Below, in pieces: positions 8,607 to 24,531 of a stretch of DNA of 64,000 nucleotides. Position 1 is the first letter of the stretch; each line of letters opens with the position of its first letter. Location: assembly GCF_003945765.1 (NCBI RefSeq), contig NZ_CP027712.1, forward strand, positions 496,001 through 560,000, in the 5' to 3' direction. Below the pieces are notes generated by a model. The model searched no databases, had not been told where the DNA came from, and saw nothing but the letters and a program-made list of their open reading frames with translations. The position numbers and the translations under genes were made by a program. Source of the stretch: Pseudomonas chlororaphis subsp. chlororaphis. GTDB taxonomy: Bacteria; Pseudomonadota; Gammaproteobacteria; Pseudomonadales; Pseudomonadaceae.

Positions 8607-10679
8607 ATGAACAGGATCTTTTCAGCCTTCGGTATTGCGCTATGGATGGCGCTGCTTTCACCGATGGCCATGGCGGCCAGCCTCAAGGCCCTGGATGTCG
8701 CGGCACTGCCGGGGGATCGCCTGGAGTTGAAACTCACCTTCGATGGGCCGGTGCCCGAGCCGCGGGGGTATACCACCGACCAGCCGGCGCGGATCGCCCT
8801 CGATCTGCCCGGTGTTGTCAGCCAGCTGGCAGACAAGAGCCGTGACCTGGGCAATGGCAATGCGCGCAGCGTGACGGTGGTCGAATCGGGGCAGCGTACC
8901 CGGGTCGTCGTCAATCTGGTCGCGCTGGCGCCCTACAGCACTCGGGTCGCTGGCAATCAGCTGTTTGTGGTGATCGGCCAGGGGGCGACGGCGGCGCTGA
9001 GTGCGCCAGGGCAGCCGGTTGTCGCGTCCGGGCGGGCCAAGGCCGTGGCTTCCGTGGGGCGGTCGATTCGCAGCGTGGATTTCCAGCGCGGCGAGCAAGG
9101 CGAAGGTAATGTGCTGATCGATCTCTCCGACTCGGGAATGAGCCCGGATATACAGGAGCGCGGCGGCAAGCTCGTCCTCACCTTCGCCAAAGCCCGCCTG
9201 CCCGAGCCCCTGCGGGTCAGGCTGGACGTCAAGGATTTCGCCACCCCCGTGCAGTTCGTCAGCGCCCGGGCGGAGTCCGGCAAGGCCATCGTCACCATCG
9301 AGCCCGGCGGCACTTTCGATTACTCGACCTACCAGACGGACAACAAACTCACGGTGAGCGTCAGGCCGATGACCTCGGGCGACCTGCAGAAACGCAACGC
9401 CGAGCGCTCGGCCTACAACGGCGAAAAACTCTCGCTGAACTTCCAGGACATCGAGGTCCGCTCGGTGCTGCAATTGATCGCCGATTTCACCAACCTCAAC
9501 CTGGTGGCCAGCGATACGGTGCAGGGCGGCATTACCTTGCGCCTGCAGAATGTGCCGTGGGACCAGGCCCTCGATCTGGTGCTCAAGACCAAGGGGCTGG
9601 ACAAGCGCAAGGTGGGCAACGTGTTGCTGGTGGCGCCGGCCGATGAAATCGCTGCCCGCGAACGCCAGGAACTGGAGTCGCAGAAGCAGATCGCCGACCT
9701 GGAACCATTGCGGCGCGAACTGCTGCAGGTCAACTACGCCAAGGCCGCGGAGATCGCCAAGCTGTTCCAGTCGGTCACCCGCGCCGAGGACAAGTCCGAC
9801 GAACGCGGGTCGATCACTGTCGATGAGCGGACCAACAACATCATCGCCTACCAGACCCGGGAGCGCCTGGACGAGCTGCGGCGGATCGTCAGCCAACTGG
9901 ATATCCCGGTGCGCCAGGTGATGATCGAAGCGCGGATCGTCGAGGCCAACGTCGACTACGACAAAAGCCTGGGCGTGCGCTGGGGCGGCTCGATCCAGAA
10001 CCAGGGCAACTGGAATGCCTCGGGGGTCAGCAACGGCACCAACGGTTCCTCCACCATAGGCACGCCGGGCAGCACCAGCAGCAACTCACCGTTCGTCGAC
10101 CTGGGCACTACCGCCAATACCTCCGGCCTGGGTATCGCCTTCATCACCGACAATGTGTTGCTGGACCTTGAGCTGACAGCCATGGAAAAGACCGGTAACG
10201 GGGAAATCGTCTCCCAGCCCAAGGTCGTCACGTCCGACAAGGAGACGGCGAAGATCCTCAAGGGCACGGAAATCCCCTATCAGGAAGCCGCCTCCAGCGG
10301 GGCGACCTCGGTGTCGTTCAAGGAGGCCTCGCTGTCCCTGGAGGTGACGCCACAGATCACCCCGGATAACCGCATCATCATGGAGGTCAAGGTCACCAAG
10401 GACGAGCCGGACTACCTGAACAAAGTCCAGGACGTGCCGCCGATCAAGAAGAACGAGGTCAACGCCAAGGTCCTGATCAACGATGGAGAGACCATCGTCA
10501 TCGGTGGAGTTTTCTCCAATACGCAAAGCAAGGTTGTAGATAAAGTGCCATTTCTCGGTGATGTGCCGTATCTTGGCCGCCTTTTCCGGCGTGACGTGGT
10601 GTCGGAGAAAAAATCCGAGCTGCTGGTATTTCTCACTCCGCGTATCATGAACAACCAGGCGATTGCTGTGAGTCGTTGA
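8607..10679 (+). CDS. pilQ: Type IV pilus outer-membrane secretin PilQ
   Basis: PilQ forms the outer-membrane channel for the pilus fibre. The 690-residue precursor has a signal peptide (cut after SPMAMA, about residue 23), two peptidoglycan-binding AMIN-type beta domains in the first ~250 residues, N0/N1 secretin domains ([21 protein letters not shown] onwards) and a C-terminal secretin barrel. A serine/glycine-rich loop near residues 470-495 ([13 protein letters not shown]) lies inside the barrel region. The end VFLTPRIMN is characteristic. It closes the pil operon 13 bases after pilP and runs on to aroK with a four-base gap. Confidence 0.96.
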   Translation: MNRIFSAFGIALWMALLSPMAMAASLKALDVAALPGDRLELKLTFDGPVPEPRGYTTDQPARIALDLPGVVSQLADKSRDLGNGNARSVTVVESGQRTRVVVNLVALAPYSTRVAGNQLFVVIGQGATAALSAPGQPVVASGRAKAVASVGRSIRSVDFQRGEQGEGNVLIDLSDSGMSPDIQERGGKLVLTFAKARLPEPLRVRLDVKDFATPVQFVSARAESGKAIVTIEPGGTFDYSTYQTDNKLTVSVRPMTSGDLQKRNAERSAYNGEKLSLNFQDIEVRSVLQLIADFTNLNLVASDTVQGGITLRLQNVPWDQALDLVLKTKGLDKRKVGNVLLVAPADEIAARERQELESQKQIADLEPLRRELLQVNYAKAAEIAKLFQSVTRAEDKSDERGSITVDERTNNIIAYQTRERLDELRRIVSQLDIPVRQVMIEARIVEANVDYDKSLGVRWGGSIQNQGNWNASGVSNGTNGSSTIGTPGSTSSNSPFVDLGTTANTSGLGIAFITDNVLLDLELTAMEKTGNGEIVSQPKVVTSDKETAKILKGTEIPYQEAASSGATSVSFKEASLSLEVTPQITPDNRIIMEVKVTKDEPDYLNKVQDVPPIKKNEVNAKVLINDGETIVIGGVFSNTQSKVVDKVPFLGDVPYLGRLFRRDVVSEKKSELLVFLTPRIMNNQAIAVSR

Positions 10680-10683
10680 TTCT

Positions 10684-11202
10684 GTGCGAAATTTGATTCT
10701 TGTTGGGCCAATGGGGGCTGGAAAAAGCACCATTGGTCGCTTGCTGGCCAAAGAGCTGCGCCTGCCATTCAAAGATTCCGATAAGGAAATTGAGTTGCGC
10801 ACGGGTGCCAATATCCCGTGGATCTTCGATAAAGAAGGTGAGCCGGGCTTTCGTGATCGGGAACAGGCCATGATCGCCGAGCTGTGCTCCGCCGATGGCG
10901 TGGTCCTGGCGACCGGCGGCGGCGCGGTGATGCGCGAAGCCAACCGTCTGGCGCTGCATGCCGGGGGGCGTGTGGTCTATCTGCATGCTTCGGTGGAGCA
11001 GCAGGTCGGTCGCACCGCACGGGATCGCAATCGACCGCTGCTGCGTACGGCCGATCCGGCGAAGACCCTGCGGGATCTGTTGGCGATTCGCGATCCGCTT
11101 TATCGGGAAATCGCCGACCTGGTGGTTGAAACCGATGAACGGCCACCGCGCATGGTAGTGCTGGACATACTGGACCGCCTGCAGCAACTGCCTCCCCGTT
11201 AA
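10684..11202 (+). CDS. aroK: Shikimate kinase
   Basis: AroK phosphorylates shikimate at the 3-OH with ATP, step five of the chorismate pathway. The 172-residue protein starts at GTG (10684) and has the Walker A loop GPMGAGKST (residues 8-16), the shikimate-binding D34/R58-type segments ([18 protein letters not shown]) and the GGGAV motif, with a lid containing [11 protein letters not shown]. It is only four bases after pilQ with no clear ribosome binding site, so it is probably coupled to the pil operon; aroB follows 148 bases later. Confidence 0.96.
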   Translation: MRNLILVGPMGAGKSTIGRLLAKELRLPFKDSDKEIELRTGANIPWIFDKEGEPGFRDREQAMIAELCSADGVVLATGGGAVMREANRLALHAGGRVVYLHASVEQQVGRTARDRNRPLLRTADPAKTLRDLLAIRDPLYREIADLVVETDERPPRMVVLDILDRLQQLPPR

Positions 11203-11350
11203 TGCGCAGCGTGAAATGCGCTATCCTCGGCGCCTTGCCATGATCGCTCGCGGTTGTGGCGCATGGCTATTGCGCGGCGTCAGAAAGCCAGGCGATGCCA
11301 GTCGTTAATGCAAGGCAGGACACCAGCTTCCATCTTCACTGTGGGGACAC

Positions 11351-12451
11351 ATGCAGACACTTAAGGTCGATCTAGGCGAGCGCAGCTACCCGATTCATAT
11401 TGGCGAAGGTTTGTTGGACCGGCCCGAGTTGCTGGCTCCGCACATCGCCGGGCGACAAGTGGCGATCGTTTCCAATGAAACCGTAGCGCCGCTGTACCTT
11501 GAGCGTCTGAAACGCAGCCTCGCCCAGTTCTCGGTGATCTCGGTGGTTCTTCCCGACGGCGAAGCGTTCAAGAACTGGGAAACCCTGCAACTGATTTTCG
11601 ATGGCCTGCTGACCGCACGCCACGATCGCCGCACCACGATCATCGCCCTCGGCGGCGGGGTGATCGGCGACATGGCCGGCTTTGCCGCCGCCTGCTACCA
11701 GCGTGGCGTCGATTTCATCCAGATTCCTACCACCTTGCTGTCCCAGGTCGACTCGTCGGTGGGGGGCAAGACCGGTATCAACCATCCGCTGGGCAAGAAC
11801 ATGGTCGGCGCCTTCTATCAGCCGAACGTGGTGCTGATCGACACTGCCTCGCTCAATACCCTGCCGCCTCGGGAGTTATCGGCCGGCCTGGCGGAAGTCA
11901 TCAAATACGGTCTGATCTGCGACGAGCCGTTCCTTACCTGGCTCGAAGACAACGTCGACCGCTTGCGAGCCCTGGACCAGCAGGCGCTGACCTATGCCAT
12001 CGAACGCTCCTGCGCGGCCAAGGCGGCCGTGGTGGGCGCCGACGAGCGTGAGTCCGGTGTGCGCGCCACGCTGAACCTGGGGCATACCTTTGGCCACGCC
12101 ATCGAAACCCACATGGGCTATGGTGTCTGGCTGCATGGTGAAGCGGTCGCCGCTGGCACCGTAATGGCACTGGAGATGTCCGCACGCCTTGGCTGGATCG
12201 CCGCCGAGGAGCGTGACCGCGGCATTCGCCTGTTCCAGCGCGCAGGCTTGCCGGTCATTCCGCCCGAGGAAATGACCGAGGCGGATTTTCTCGAACACAT
12301 GGCAATTGACAAGAAAGTGATCGATGGTCGTTTGCGTCTGGTGCTGTTGCGCCGCATGGGCGAAGCCGTAGTGACCGACGATTATCCGAAAGAGGTTTTA
12401 CAGGCCACGCTGGGAGCGGATTACCGCGCCCTGGCTCAGCTTAAAGGTTAA
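11351..12451 (+). CDS. aroB: 3-dehydroquinate synthase
   Basis: AroB cyclises DAHP to 3-dehydroquinate, the second step of the shikimate pathway, using NAD and a divalent metal. The 366 residues include the NAD-binding [32 protein letters not shown], and the metal ligands in [17 protein letters not shown] and LHGEAVAAG. The C-terminal half is the usual helical domain. Length and motifs are normal. The following AAA/SPOR gene starts 10 bases later, as in other pseudomonads. Confidence 0.97.
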   Translation: MQTLKVDLGERSYPIHIGEGLLDRPELLAPHIAGRQVAIVSNETVAPLYLERLKRSLAQFSVISVVLPDGEAFKNWETLQLIFDGLLTARHDRRTTIIALGGGVIGDMAGFAAACYQRGVDFIQIPTTLLSQVDSSVGGKTGINHPLGKNMVGAFYQPNVVLIDTASLNTLPPRELSAGLAEVIKYGLICDEPFLTWLEDNVDRLRALDQQALTYAIERSCAAKAAVVGADERESGVRATLNLGHTFGHAIETHMGYGVWLHGEAVAAGTVMALEMSARLGWIAAEERDRGIRLFQRAGLPVIPPEEMTEADFLEHMAIDKKVIDGRLRLVLLRRMGEAVVTDDYPKEVLQATLGADYRALAQLKG

Positions 12452-12461
12452 TAAGATCCCC

Positions 12462-14048
12462 ATGACTAGTTTGCATGCCGACGAGGCTTTCCTCGGCCAC
12501 TATCAATTGAGCCATGACCCTTTCGCTCCACGGGTGCCTGGCTTCAAGTTTTTCCCCGCCCAGCGCAAGCCGGTGCTGGGGCAACTGCATCACCTGGCGC
12601 GCTACAGCCAGCTGCTGCTGGTCGTGACCGGCCCGCAGGGCAGCGGCAAGACGCTGCTGCGTCAGGCGCTGGTAGCCAGCACCAACAAGCAGTCGGTACA
12701 GAGCGTGGTGGTTTCCGCCCGCGGTGCCGGCGACGCGGCGGGCGTGCTGCGGCAGGTGGCCCAGGCGCTGAATGTCGAGCAGGCCGAAATCGGCCCGATC
12801 CTGGCGCAGGTGGTGCAACTGGCCCTGACCGGCCAGGAAGTCTATCTACTGGTGGATGACGCCGAGCAGCTCGACGAGTCGGCGCTCGAGGCGCTGCTGG
12901 CGCTTGCCGCCGGTGCTCCGGAAGGTCGCCCGCATGTGTTCCTGTTCGGCGAGTCGTCGCTGATTGCCGGCCTGGAGCAACTGAGCGCGGAAGAAGAGCG
13001 CTTCCATGTCATCGAACTGCAGCCTTATACCGAAGAAGAAACCCGCGAATACCTGGCGCAGCGTCTCGAAGGCGCAGGGCGGGGTATCGAACTTTTCTCC
13101 GCGGATCAGATCAGTGATATTCACGAAGGCTCCGATGGCTGGCCTGGCAACATCAACCAGGTCGCCCGGGATGCAATGATCGAAGCCATGATTGCCAGCC
13201 GCTCAGCGGTCAAGCGTCCAAGTATGGGGTTCAACATGCCGAAGAAACACGTATTGGCGATATCCGCAGTCGTAGTGGTGGCCGTTGCCGCTGCCTGGCT
13301 GATGCCAGGTCGCAGCAAGGCACCAAGTACCGGTGCGCCAGCCAACGAACAGGCGCAGCTGCCGCTGGGCCAGACACCGCAACCGAACAGCAATGGCAGC
13401 CCGGCTGTCGAGTTCGCCGGTTCTTCCCAGCCAATGCCGCTGCCATTGGTCGGCCAGTCGCAACCGGTGATGCGCGGCCCTCTGGCCGAAGCCGCCGGCG
13501 GGATCACCGAGGGGGACGATGGCGTGCCGGTGGAAGGCTCCAGCGCCACGCCGCCGACCGTGACCACCATTGCACCGCCAGCCGGCGTGCCGGCCGGTCC
13601 GGCGCCGACGCCTGAAGCCCGTCCGACCCCGGCACCGACCCAGGTCGCTGCCGCCAAGCCGGCTCCAGTGGTCAAGCCTGCGCCTGCTCCGGTCAGCAAG
13701 CCGGCTGCACCGGCCGCCAAGCCAGCCGAGAAACCTGTCACCGTAGCCAAGGCCGCCACCGGCGGTAGCTGGTACGCCGGTCAGGCGCCAGGCAACTACG
13801 TCGTGCAGATCCTGGGCACCAGTTCCGAAGCCGCGGCGCAGAGCTTCGTCAAGGAGCAGGGCGCTCAGTACCGTTATTTCAAGAAAGTCCTCAACGGCAA
13901 ACCGCTGTATGTGATCACTTACGGCAGCTTCAGCAGCCGTGATGCAGCCGTTACCGCTATCAAGGCCTTGCCAGCGAAGGTTCAGGCTGGTAAACCTTGG
14001 CCTCGCACTGTCGCCAGCGTCCAACAGGAACTGGCAGCAACTCGCTGA
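12462..14048 (+). CDS. AAA-family ATPase with C-terminal SPOR domain (DamX-like)
   Basis: The 528-residue protein joins an ExeA-type AAA domain (about residues 1-245; Walker A GPQGSGKT, Walker B-like YLLVDDAEQ) to a single membrane helix (about 262-280), a long proline/alanine-rich linker (about 285-435), and a C-terminal SPOR domain (about 445-520, with NYVVQILGTSSEAAAQSFV). SPOR domains bind denuded glycan at the septum, and the comparable enterobacterial DamX between aroB and dam acts in cell division. The protein is therefore probably an inner-membrane division factor. It lies between aroB and gltB; dam is absent here. The biochemical role of the ATPase part is unknown. Confidence 0.88.
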   Translation: MTSLHADEAFLGHYQLSHDPFAPRVPGFKFFPAQRKPVLGQLHHLARYSQLLLVVTGPQGSGKTLLRQALVASTNKQSVQSVVVSARGAGDAAGVLRQVAQALNVEQAEIGPILAQVVQLALTGQEVYLLVDDAEQLDESALEALLALAAGAPEGRPHVFLFGESSLIAGLEQLSAEEERFHVIELQPYTEEETREYLAQRLEGAGRGIELFSADQISDIHEGSDGWPGNINQVARDAMIEAMIASRSAVKRPSMGFNMPKKHVLAISAVVVVAVAAAWLMPGRSKAPSTGAPANEQAQLPLGQTPQPNSNGSPAVEFAGSSQPMPLPLVGQSQPVMRGPLAEAAGGITEGDDGVPVEGSSATPPTVTTIAPPAGVPAGPAPTPEARPTPAPTQVAAAKPAPVVKPAPAPVSKPAAPAAKPAEKPVTVAKAATGGSWYAGQAPGNYVVQILGTSSEAAAQSFVKEQGAQYRYFKKVLNGKPLYVITYGSFSSRDAAVTAIKALPAKVQAGKPWPRTVASVQQELAATR

Positions 14049-14054
14049 AGATTC

Positions 14055-14075
14055 GGCGGCCTTACCCAGGCCGCC
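14055..14075 (+). terminator. Hairpin after the AAA/SPOR gene
   Basis: GGCGGCCT (14055-14062) and AGGCCGCC (14068-14075) are perfect complements around a five-base loop, seven bases after the stop codon. There is no T-run, so termination efficiency is uncertain. Confidence 0.5.
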
Positions 14076-14226
14076 TCTCCCAGCACCTCAAAAAAATCCG
14101 CATGCGCATGCTGCCTTCAAGGCCGCGTGCCTTGTGGTGTCTGCGTCACAGTAGCTTTTGAGTCGTCGCGGTCCGAACTAAAAAAGTTTTGACTAGCACG
14201 GCGTATCGCTTTAAACCTTTCATAAA

Positions 14227-14255
14227 TGCGACATAGATTTGCGACATTTCGTCGC
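14227..14255. promoter_or_regulatory. Direct and inverted repeats upstream of the gltB promoter
   Basis: TGCGACAT occurs at 14227-14234 and again at 14240-14247. The second copy is part of a perfect palindrome, GCGAC (14241-14245) with GTCGC (14251-14255). It ends six bases before the -35 box, the usual location for an activator site. The regulator is unknown. Confidence 0.45.
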
Positions 14256-14260
14256 CAAAT

Positions 14261-14289
14261 TTGTGAGCGTCTGTGTCGGTGTGTACAAT
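14261..14289 (+). promoter_or_regulatory. Sigma-70-like promoter of gltBD
   Basis: TTGTGA (14261-14266) and TACAAT (14284-14289) are spaced by exactly 17 bases. Transcription would start near 14296, giving a ~100-base leader before gltB. This is the best promoter match in the intergenic region. Confidence 0.65.
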
Positions 14290-14398
14290 GACCTCCCTTT
14301 TGCCCCCGCAAAGCCGGCGTACGTTCGGCGTGGATGGTAACTGGTTGAATTGAAAAGAAATTTGTCTCGACAAGAGGCAGCCTGGTGAGAAAGTGTCT

Positions 14399-20296
<5,898 letters not shown>

Positions 20297-20320
20297 ATCT
20301 GCTTGATCGGCGTCGCTCCA

Positions 20321-20386
20321 TTCGCGGGCAAGCCTCGCTCCTACAGGAATGCCACCGGACCTGTAGGAGCGAGGCTTACCCGCGAA
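20321..20386. repeat. REPIN (family 1, GTAGGAGCGAGGC type)
   Basis: The arms 20321-20346 and 20361-20386 are 26 bases long with one mismatch and a 14-base centre. The core GTAGGAGCGAGGC is the common fluorescent-Pseudomonas REP sequence. A second copy lies at 44878-44967. Such elements are short intergenic palindromes thought to be spread by RAYT transposases. Confidence 0.85.
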
Positions 20387-20448
20387 GAGGCCGGCCGAAT
20401 CAACGCAGAATTAGCCGATGTAGTCCGCGACAAATTGACCCGATAGAT

Positions 20449-20476
20449 AAAAGGCACGGCTCTCGCCGTGCCTTTT
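20449..20476. terminator. Hairpin terminator upstream of hemE
   Basis: AAAAGGCACGGC (20449-20460) and GCCGTGCCTTTT (20465-20476) are perfect complements around TCTC. It probably ends gltBD transcription; hemE then needs its own start within the next ~45 bases, or reads through. Confidence 0.75.
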
Positions 20477-20523
20477 GCGTCGCGCTCTGAGAAAATGCCC
20501 GCACTTTTTTTCCGGATGCCGAC

Positions 20524-21591
20524 ATGACTGCCCTGAAGAACGACCGTTTCCTTCGTGCCCTGCTCAAGCAACCCGTAGACGTCACCCCGGTGTGGATGAT
20601 GCGTCAGGCTGGGCGCTACCTGCCTGAATACCGCGCCAGCCGTGCCAACGCCGGTGACTTCATGAGCCTGTGCATGAACCCGGAGTTCGCCTGCGAAGTC
20701 ACGCTGCAACCGCTGGACCGTTATCCACAACTGGATGCGGCCATCCTCTTCTCCGACATCCTGACCATCCCCGACGCCATGGGCCAGGGCCTGTACTTCG
20801 AAACCGGCGAAGGCCCGCGTTTCAAGAAGGTCGTCAGCACCCTGGCCGATATCGAGGCCCTGTCGATCCCGGATCCGCACAAGGACCTGGGCTACGTGAT
20901 GGACGCGGTCAGCACCATCCGCCGCGAGCTCAACGGCCGCGTGCCATTGATCGGCTTCTCCGGCAGCCCCTGGACCCTGGCCACCTACATGGTCGAAGGC
21001 GGCTCGTCGAAGGACTTCCGCAAGACCAAGGCGATGCTCTATGACAACCCGCAAGCCATGCACCTGCTGCTGGACAAGCTGGCGCAGTCGGTCACCAGCT
21101 ACCTCAACGGCCAGATCAAGGCCGGCGCGCAAGCGGTGCAGATCTTCGACACCTGGGGCGGCAACCTGTCGGCGGCGGCCTACCAGGAGTTCTCCCTGGC
21201 CTACATGCGCAAGATCGTCAGCGGCCTGATCCGCGAGCACGAAGGGCGCAAGGTGCCGGTGATCCTGTTCACCAAGAACGGCGGCCTGTGGCTGGAAAGC
21301 ATTGCCGACGCCGGTGCCGACGCCCTGGGCCTGGACTGGACCTGCGACCTCGGCGAAGCGCGCCGACGGGTCGGCAACAAAGTCGCCCTGCAAGGCAACA
21401 TGGACCCGACCGTGCTCTACGCCAAGCCGGAAGCGATCCGTGCCGAAGTCGGGCGGATCCTCGCCAGCTACGGCAAGGGCAGCGGCCATGTGTTCAACCT
21501 TGGCCACGGCATCACCCCGGAAGTCGACCCGGAGCACGCCGGCGCTTTCCTGCGCGCGGTGCACGAACTGTCGGCGCAGTATCACCAGTGA
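20524..21591 (+). CDS. hemE: Uroporphyrinogen decarboxylase
   Basis: HemE decarboxylates the four acetate side chains of uroporphyrinogen III to give coproporphyrinogen III in heme synthesis, without a cofactor. The 355-residue sequence has the N-terminal signature [16 protein letters not shown], the catalytic aspartate in [30 protein letters not shown], and the C-terminal [16 protein letters not shown]. Length and motifs are typical. A T-rich terminator follows 18 bases after the stop. Confidence 0.97.
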   Translation: MTALKNDRFLRALLKQPVDVTPVWMMRQAGRYLPEYRASRANAGDFMSLCMNPEFACEVTLQPLDRYPQLDAAILFSDILTIPDAMGQGLYFETGEGPRFKKVVSTLADIEALSIPDPHKDLGYVMDAVSTIRRELNGRVPLIGFSGSPWTLATYMVEGGSSKDFRKTKAMLYDNPQAMHLLLDKLAQSVTSYLNGQIKAGAQAVQIFDTWGGNLSAAAYQEFSLAYMRKIVSGLIREHEGRKVPVILFTKNGGLWLESIADAGADALGLDWTCDLGEARRRVGNKVALQGNMDPTVLYAKPEAIRAEVGRILASYGKGSGHVFNLGHGITPEVDPEHAGAFLRAVHELSAQYHQ

Positions 21592-21609
21592 TCGCGACCC
21601 GATAACCAG

Positions 21610-21635
21610 GCCCGGCTTTTGCCGGGCTTTTTTTT
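21610..21635 (+). terminator. Terminator of hemE
   Basis: GCCCGGC (21610-21616), TTTT loop, GCCGGGC (21621-21627), then eight T. Confidence 0.92.
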
Positions 21636-21723
21636 GCGCCCGGGAAACGGCCTGGCGGATTAAGTTTCAATTCAGCCTGACTGGTTAATCTGGCGCTATC
21701 GAAACCCACATTGGATCACTGCC

Positions 21724-22071
21724 ATGAAAACCCGTTACCTCGTTCTGTTGCTCGCTCCGCTGTTCAGCACCGCCGCCCTGGCTGTCGGCTACACCGGTCC
21801 TGGCGCCCAGGCCGTCACCAGCGTCGCGGCGGCCAACGATGCCGCGGACGATACGCCGGTGGTGTTGCAGGGCCATGTGGTCAAGAAGCTGAACAATGAC
21901 GACAAGTACGAATTCAAGGATGCCAGCGGCACCATCACCGTCGAGATCGACGACGAAGACCTGCCGCCAGTGGCGTTCAACGAGAAGACCCAGGTCAGGC
22001 TGACCGGTGAGGTCGAGAAGGGGTTGATGAAGCGTGAGATCGACGTCGACCTGGTGGAGATCGTCAAGTAA
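21724..22071 (+). CDS. YgiW/YdeI-family OB-fold stress protein
   Basis: This 115-residue protein has a clear signal peptide (MKTRYLVLLLAPLFSTAALA) and a single bacterial OB-fold domain: GYTGPG at the mature N-terminus, then VVLQGHVVKKLNNDDKYEFKDASGTITVEIDDE and RLTGEVEKGLMKREIDVDLVEI. YgiW-type proteins are periplasmic and associated with tolerance to peroxide, cadmium or antimicrobial peptides in enterics. The exact role here is unknown. It is monocistronic, between the hemE terminator and a long convergent hairpin. Confidence 0.88.
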   Translation: MKTRYLVLLLAPLFSTAALAVGYTGPGAQAVTSVAAANDAADDTPVVLQGHVVKKLNNDDKYEFKDASGTITVEIDDEDLPPVAFNEKTQVRLTGEVEKGLMKREIDVDLVEIVK

Positions 22072-22097
22072 GCCGATCGACAGTCTTCAGCTATCGC

Positions 22098-22150
22098 CAT
22101 GCCGGCGACCGGCCCCTGCGTATGGATCGCGGGGGTTGGTCGCCGGCATG
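22098..22150. terminator. Long convergent stem-loop
   Basis: CATGCCGGCGACC (22098-22110) and GGTCGCCGGCATG (22138-22150) form a perfect 13-base stem, extended inside by CCCCTGCG against CGCGGGG. It lies between two converging genes and probably stops transcription from both sides, although no T-run follows. Confidence 0.55.
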
Positions 22151-22161
22151 TTGGTTTGTGA

Positions 22162-23430
22162 CTACCGAGTGGCCAATGGCGGCAGTTTGGCCAGCTTCAA
22201 CGCCACCAGCAGCGCCACCACCAGCAGGGCGCTGATAAACAGGCCGATGCCGTTCCACCCGGCCATGTGCCAGAACACCCCGCCCGCCGTCCCGGCGATG
22301 CTCGACCCGGCGTAATAGCTGAACAGGTACAGCGATGAGGCCTGGCCCTTGGCCTTGAGGGCGCGCCGGCCGATCCAGCTGCTGGCGACCGAGTGGGCGC
22401 CGAAGAAGCCGAACGTGAAGATCAGCATGCCGATGATCACCACCGGCAACGCGCTGAGCATGGTCAGGGCGAGGCCGGCGAGCATCAGCGAGATGGTGGC
22501 CCAGAGCATTTTGCGCCGCCCCAGGCGGTCGGCCAGGGCACCGATTTTCGCCGAGCTGTAGATCCCCGACAGGTACACCACCGACAGCAGGCCGACGAAG
22601 GCCTGATCCATGTGATACGGCGCGGCCAGCAGGCGATAGCCGATGTAGTTGAACAGCGTGACGAACGCGCCCATCAGCACGAAGGCTTCGAGGAACAGCA
22701 GCGGCAGGCCGGCGTCGCGAAAGTGCATGACGAAGCCTTCCAGCAGGCTGCGCGGGTGCAGCGAGCGGGCGCGGAAGTTGCGCGATTCGGGGAGGATTTT
22801 CCAAAACACCGCCGCCGCGATCAGCGCCAGGCCACCGATCACCAGCATCGCCGTGTGCCAGCTGACGAAGTCGATCAGTACCCCGGTGATCAGGCGTCCG
22901 CTCATGCCGCCGATGGCGTTGCCGCCGATGTACAGGCCCATGGCCAGGCCGATGTGCTGCGGGTGGATCTCCTCGCTCAGGTAGGTCATCGCCACCGCCG
23001 CCAGGCCGCTCAGGGACAGCCCCACCAGCGCGCGCATCAGCAACACGCCGTGCCAGCTCGGCATCAGGGCGCTGGCAATGGTGCACAGCGCGGCGGCGAA
23101 CAGGGCGGCCACCATCACTGGTTTGCGGCCGATGCGGTCGGAAATCGGTCCGGTGACCAGCAGACCGACAGCCAGCAGGCCGGTAGCGACCGAGAGGATC
23201 AGGCTGCTCTGCGCGGCGTTGATGGAAAATTCCCGGGACAGCAGCGGCATCATCGGTTGCACGCAGTAGAGCAGGGCGAAGGTGGCGAAACCGCCGGAGA
23301 ACAGCGCCAGCACCGTGCGCATGAACATCGGCGTGCCTTTTTCGATGTAGACCTCGTTCAGTTGCGCGACGACCCCATCGAGGGCGGTGGGAGGGAGTTC
23401 GTGGGCGAGTGGAGCGACAGCGGTTTTCAC
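22162..23430 (-). CDS. MFS transporter (YnfM/AraJ-like drug/sugar efflux family)
   Basis: This 422-residue major facilitator protein has about 12 hydrophobic segments. The loop 2-3 signature GPISDRIGRKPVMVAAL follows the second helix, and the matching ALADRLGRRKMLW lies in the second half. The N-terminal ~37 residues are cytoplasmic. The start is GTG with GAGG six bases upstream. The substrate cannot be read from sequence; the subfamily is generally proton-driven efflux. It is divergent from a LysR regulator that probably controls it. Confidence 0.85.
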   Translation of the reverse strand: MKTAVAPLAHELPPTALDGVVAQLNEVYIEKGTPMFMRTVLALFSGGFATFALLYCVQPMMPLLSREFSINAAQSSLILSVATGLLAVGLLVTGPISDRIGRKPVMVAALFAAALCTIASALMPSWHGVLLMRALVGLSLSGLAAVAMTYLSEEIHPQHIGLAMGLYIGGNAIGGMSGRLITGVLIDFVSWHTAMLVIGGLALIAAAVFWKILPESRNFRARSLHPRSLLEGFVMHFRDAGLPLLFLEAFVLMGAFVTLFNYIGYRLLAAPYHMDQAFVGLLSVVYLSGIYSSAKIGALADRLGRRKMLWATISLMLAGLALTMLSALPVVIIGMLIFTFGFFGAHSVASSWIGRRALKAKGQASSLYLFSYYAGSSIAGTAGGVFWHMAGWNGIGLFISALLVVALLVALKLAKLPPLATR

Positions 23431-23551
23431 GGGGGACCTCGGGGGGAGCGCAGCCGGTCAGGCAATGGAAAAAAGCATATAGCTGGCTAATGTTTCTTTC
23501 CAATATATTGTTCGACCTGATTGATATGTTTTACGACCTAATGAGGCGATC

Positions 23552-24445
23552 ATGGAATTGCGTCACCTGCGTTACTTCATCGCGGTGGCCGAAGAGCTGC
23601 ATTTCGGCCGCGCCGCCCAGGTCCTGGGCATCTCCCAGCCGCCCTTGAGCCAGCAGATCCAGGTGCTGGAGCAGGAGGTCGGCGCGCGTTTGTTCGAGCG
23701 TACCAATCGTCGGGTCGAGCTCAGCGAGGCCGGCAGGCTGTTCCTCGATGAGGCACGACAGGTGCTGGCCCAGGTCGACAAGGCCGCGGATGTGGCCCGC
23801 CGGACGCAGTTGGGTGAGCTGGGTGAACTGAAGATCGGCTTCACCTCGTCGGCACCCTTCAACTCGAGCATCCCCCAGGCGATCTTCGCCTTTCGCCAGC
23901 GTTTTCCCGACGTGCACCTGAAGCTGCGCGAGATGAGCAGCACCCAGGTGGCCGAGGCGCTGCTGGACGAGTCGATCCAGGTCGGCATCATGCGGCCGTT
24001 GCCGCTGCCGGATTCCCTGAGCGTGGTGGAGTTGCTGCGCGAGCCGCTGGTGGCGGTGCTGAGTTCCAAGCACTCGCTGGTGGCCGGCAGCGAAGCCGGC
24101 CTGGCGCTGTCGGCCCTGGCCCACGAGCCCTTCGTGTTCTTCCCGCGCAGCTACGGCAGCGGCCTGTACGCGCAGTTGCTGACCCTGGCCCGGGATGTCG
24201 GCTTCACCCCGCACTTTGCCCAGGAAGCGGGCGAGGCCATGACCATCATCGGCCTGGTGGCGGCGGGGCTGGGTGTCTCGGTGTTGCCGGCGTCCTACCA
24301 GCGCATGCGCATCGACGGCGTGGTCTACCGACCGCTGCTCGACCCCGAGGCGGTCTCGGCGGTGTGGCTGGCGCAGCGCACCGACCAGCGCTCGCCAATG
24401 GCCAAGGCCTTTGTCGAACTGCTGACCCGCAAGGCGGAGTTGTAA
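23552..24445 (+). CDS. LysR-family transcriptional regulator
   Basis: This 297-residue protein has the N-terminal winged helix-turn-helix of LysR proteins (MELRHLRYFIAVAEELHFGRAAQVLGISQPPLSQQI in outline, residues 1-60), a linker helix, and an effector-binding domain from about residue 90. The sequence resembles regulators of benzoate/catechol metabolism and of adjacent exporters. The 121-base gap to the MFS gene is AT-richer than its surroundings and holds ATAT-flanked T-N11-A-like sequence. Control of the MFS gene is inferred from divergent arrangement. Confidence 0.88.
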   Translation: MELRHLRYFIAVAEELHFGRAAQVLGISQPPLSQQIQVLEQEVGARLFERTNRRVELSEAGRLFLDEARQVLAQVDKAADVARRTQLGELGELKIGFTSSAPFNSSIPQAIFAFRQRFPDVHLKLREMSSTQVAEALLDESIQVGIMRPLPLPDSLSVVELLREPLVAVLSSKHSLVAGSEAGLALSALAHEPFVFFPRSYGSGLYAQLLTLARDVGFTPHFAQEAGEAMTIIGLVAAGLGVSVLPASYQRMRIDGVVYRPLLDPEAVSAVWLAQRTDQRSPMAKAFVELLTRKAEL

Positions 24446-24448
24446 GTG

Positions 24449-24472
24449 AAAGGGCGCCGAAAGGCGCCCTTT
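24449..24472. terminator. Convergent terminator between LysR gene and APE cluster end
   Basis: AAAGGGCGCC (24449-24458), GAAA loop, GGCGCCCTTT (24463-24472). A perfect ten-base stem with a stable tetraloop serves both directions. Confidence 0.8.
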
Positions 24473-24531
24473 GTCGTTTCCGGGGGATGGAAACTGTGGA
24501 TCAGGTCATGCCGATTTCACCGGCAGGCGCC

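Larger units (their letters stand above)
14049..14398. other. 350-base intergenic region: terminator plus gltB control region
   Basis: This gap has a perfect GC-rich hairpin just after the SPOR gene, then a more AT-rich stretch holding a direct repeat, an inverted repeat and a sigma-70-like promoter for gltBD, followed by a leader of about 100 bases. No small gene is supported on either strand. Confidence 0.7.

Noticed and set aside
12462..14048. Calling the AAA/SPOR protein DamX outright
   Set aside because: Architecture and aroB neighbourhood agree, but dam is absent and the enterobacterial protein differs outside the SPOR domain, so only DamX-like is claimed.
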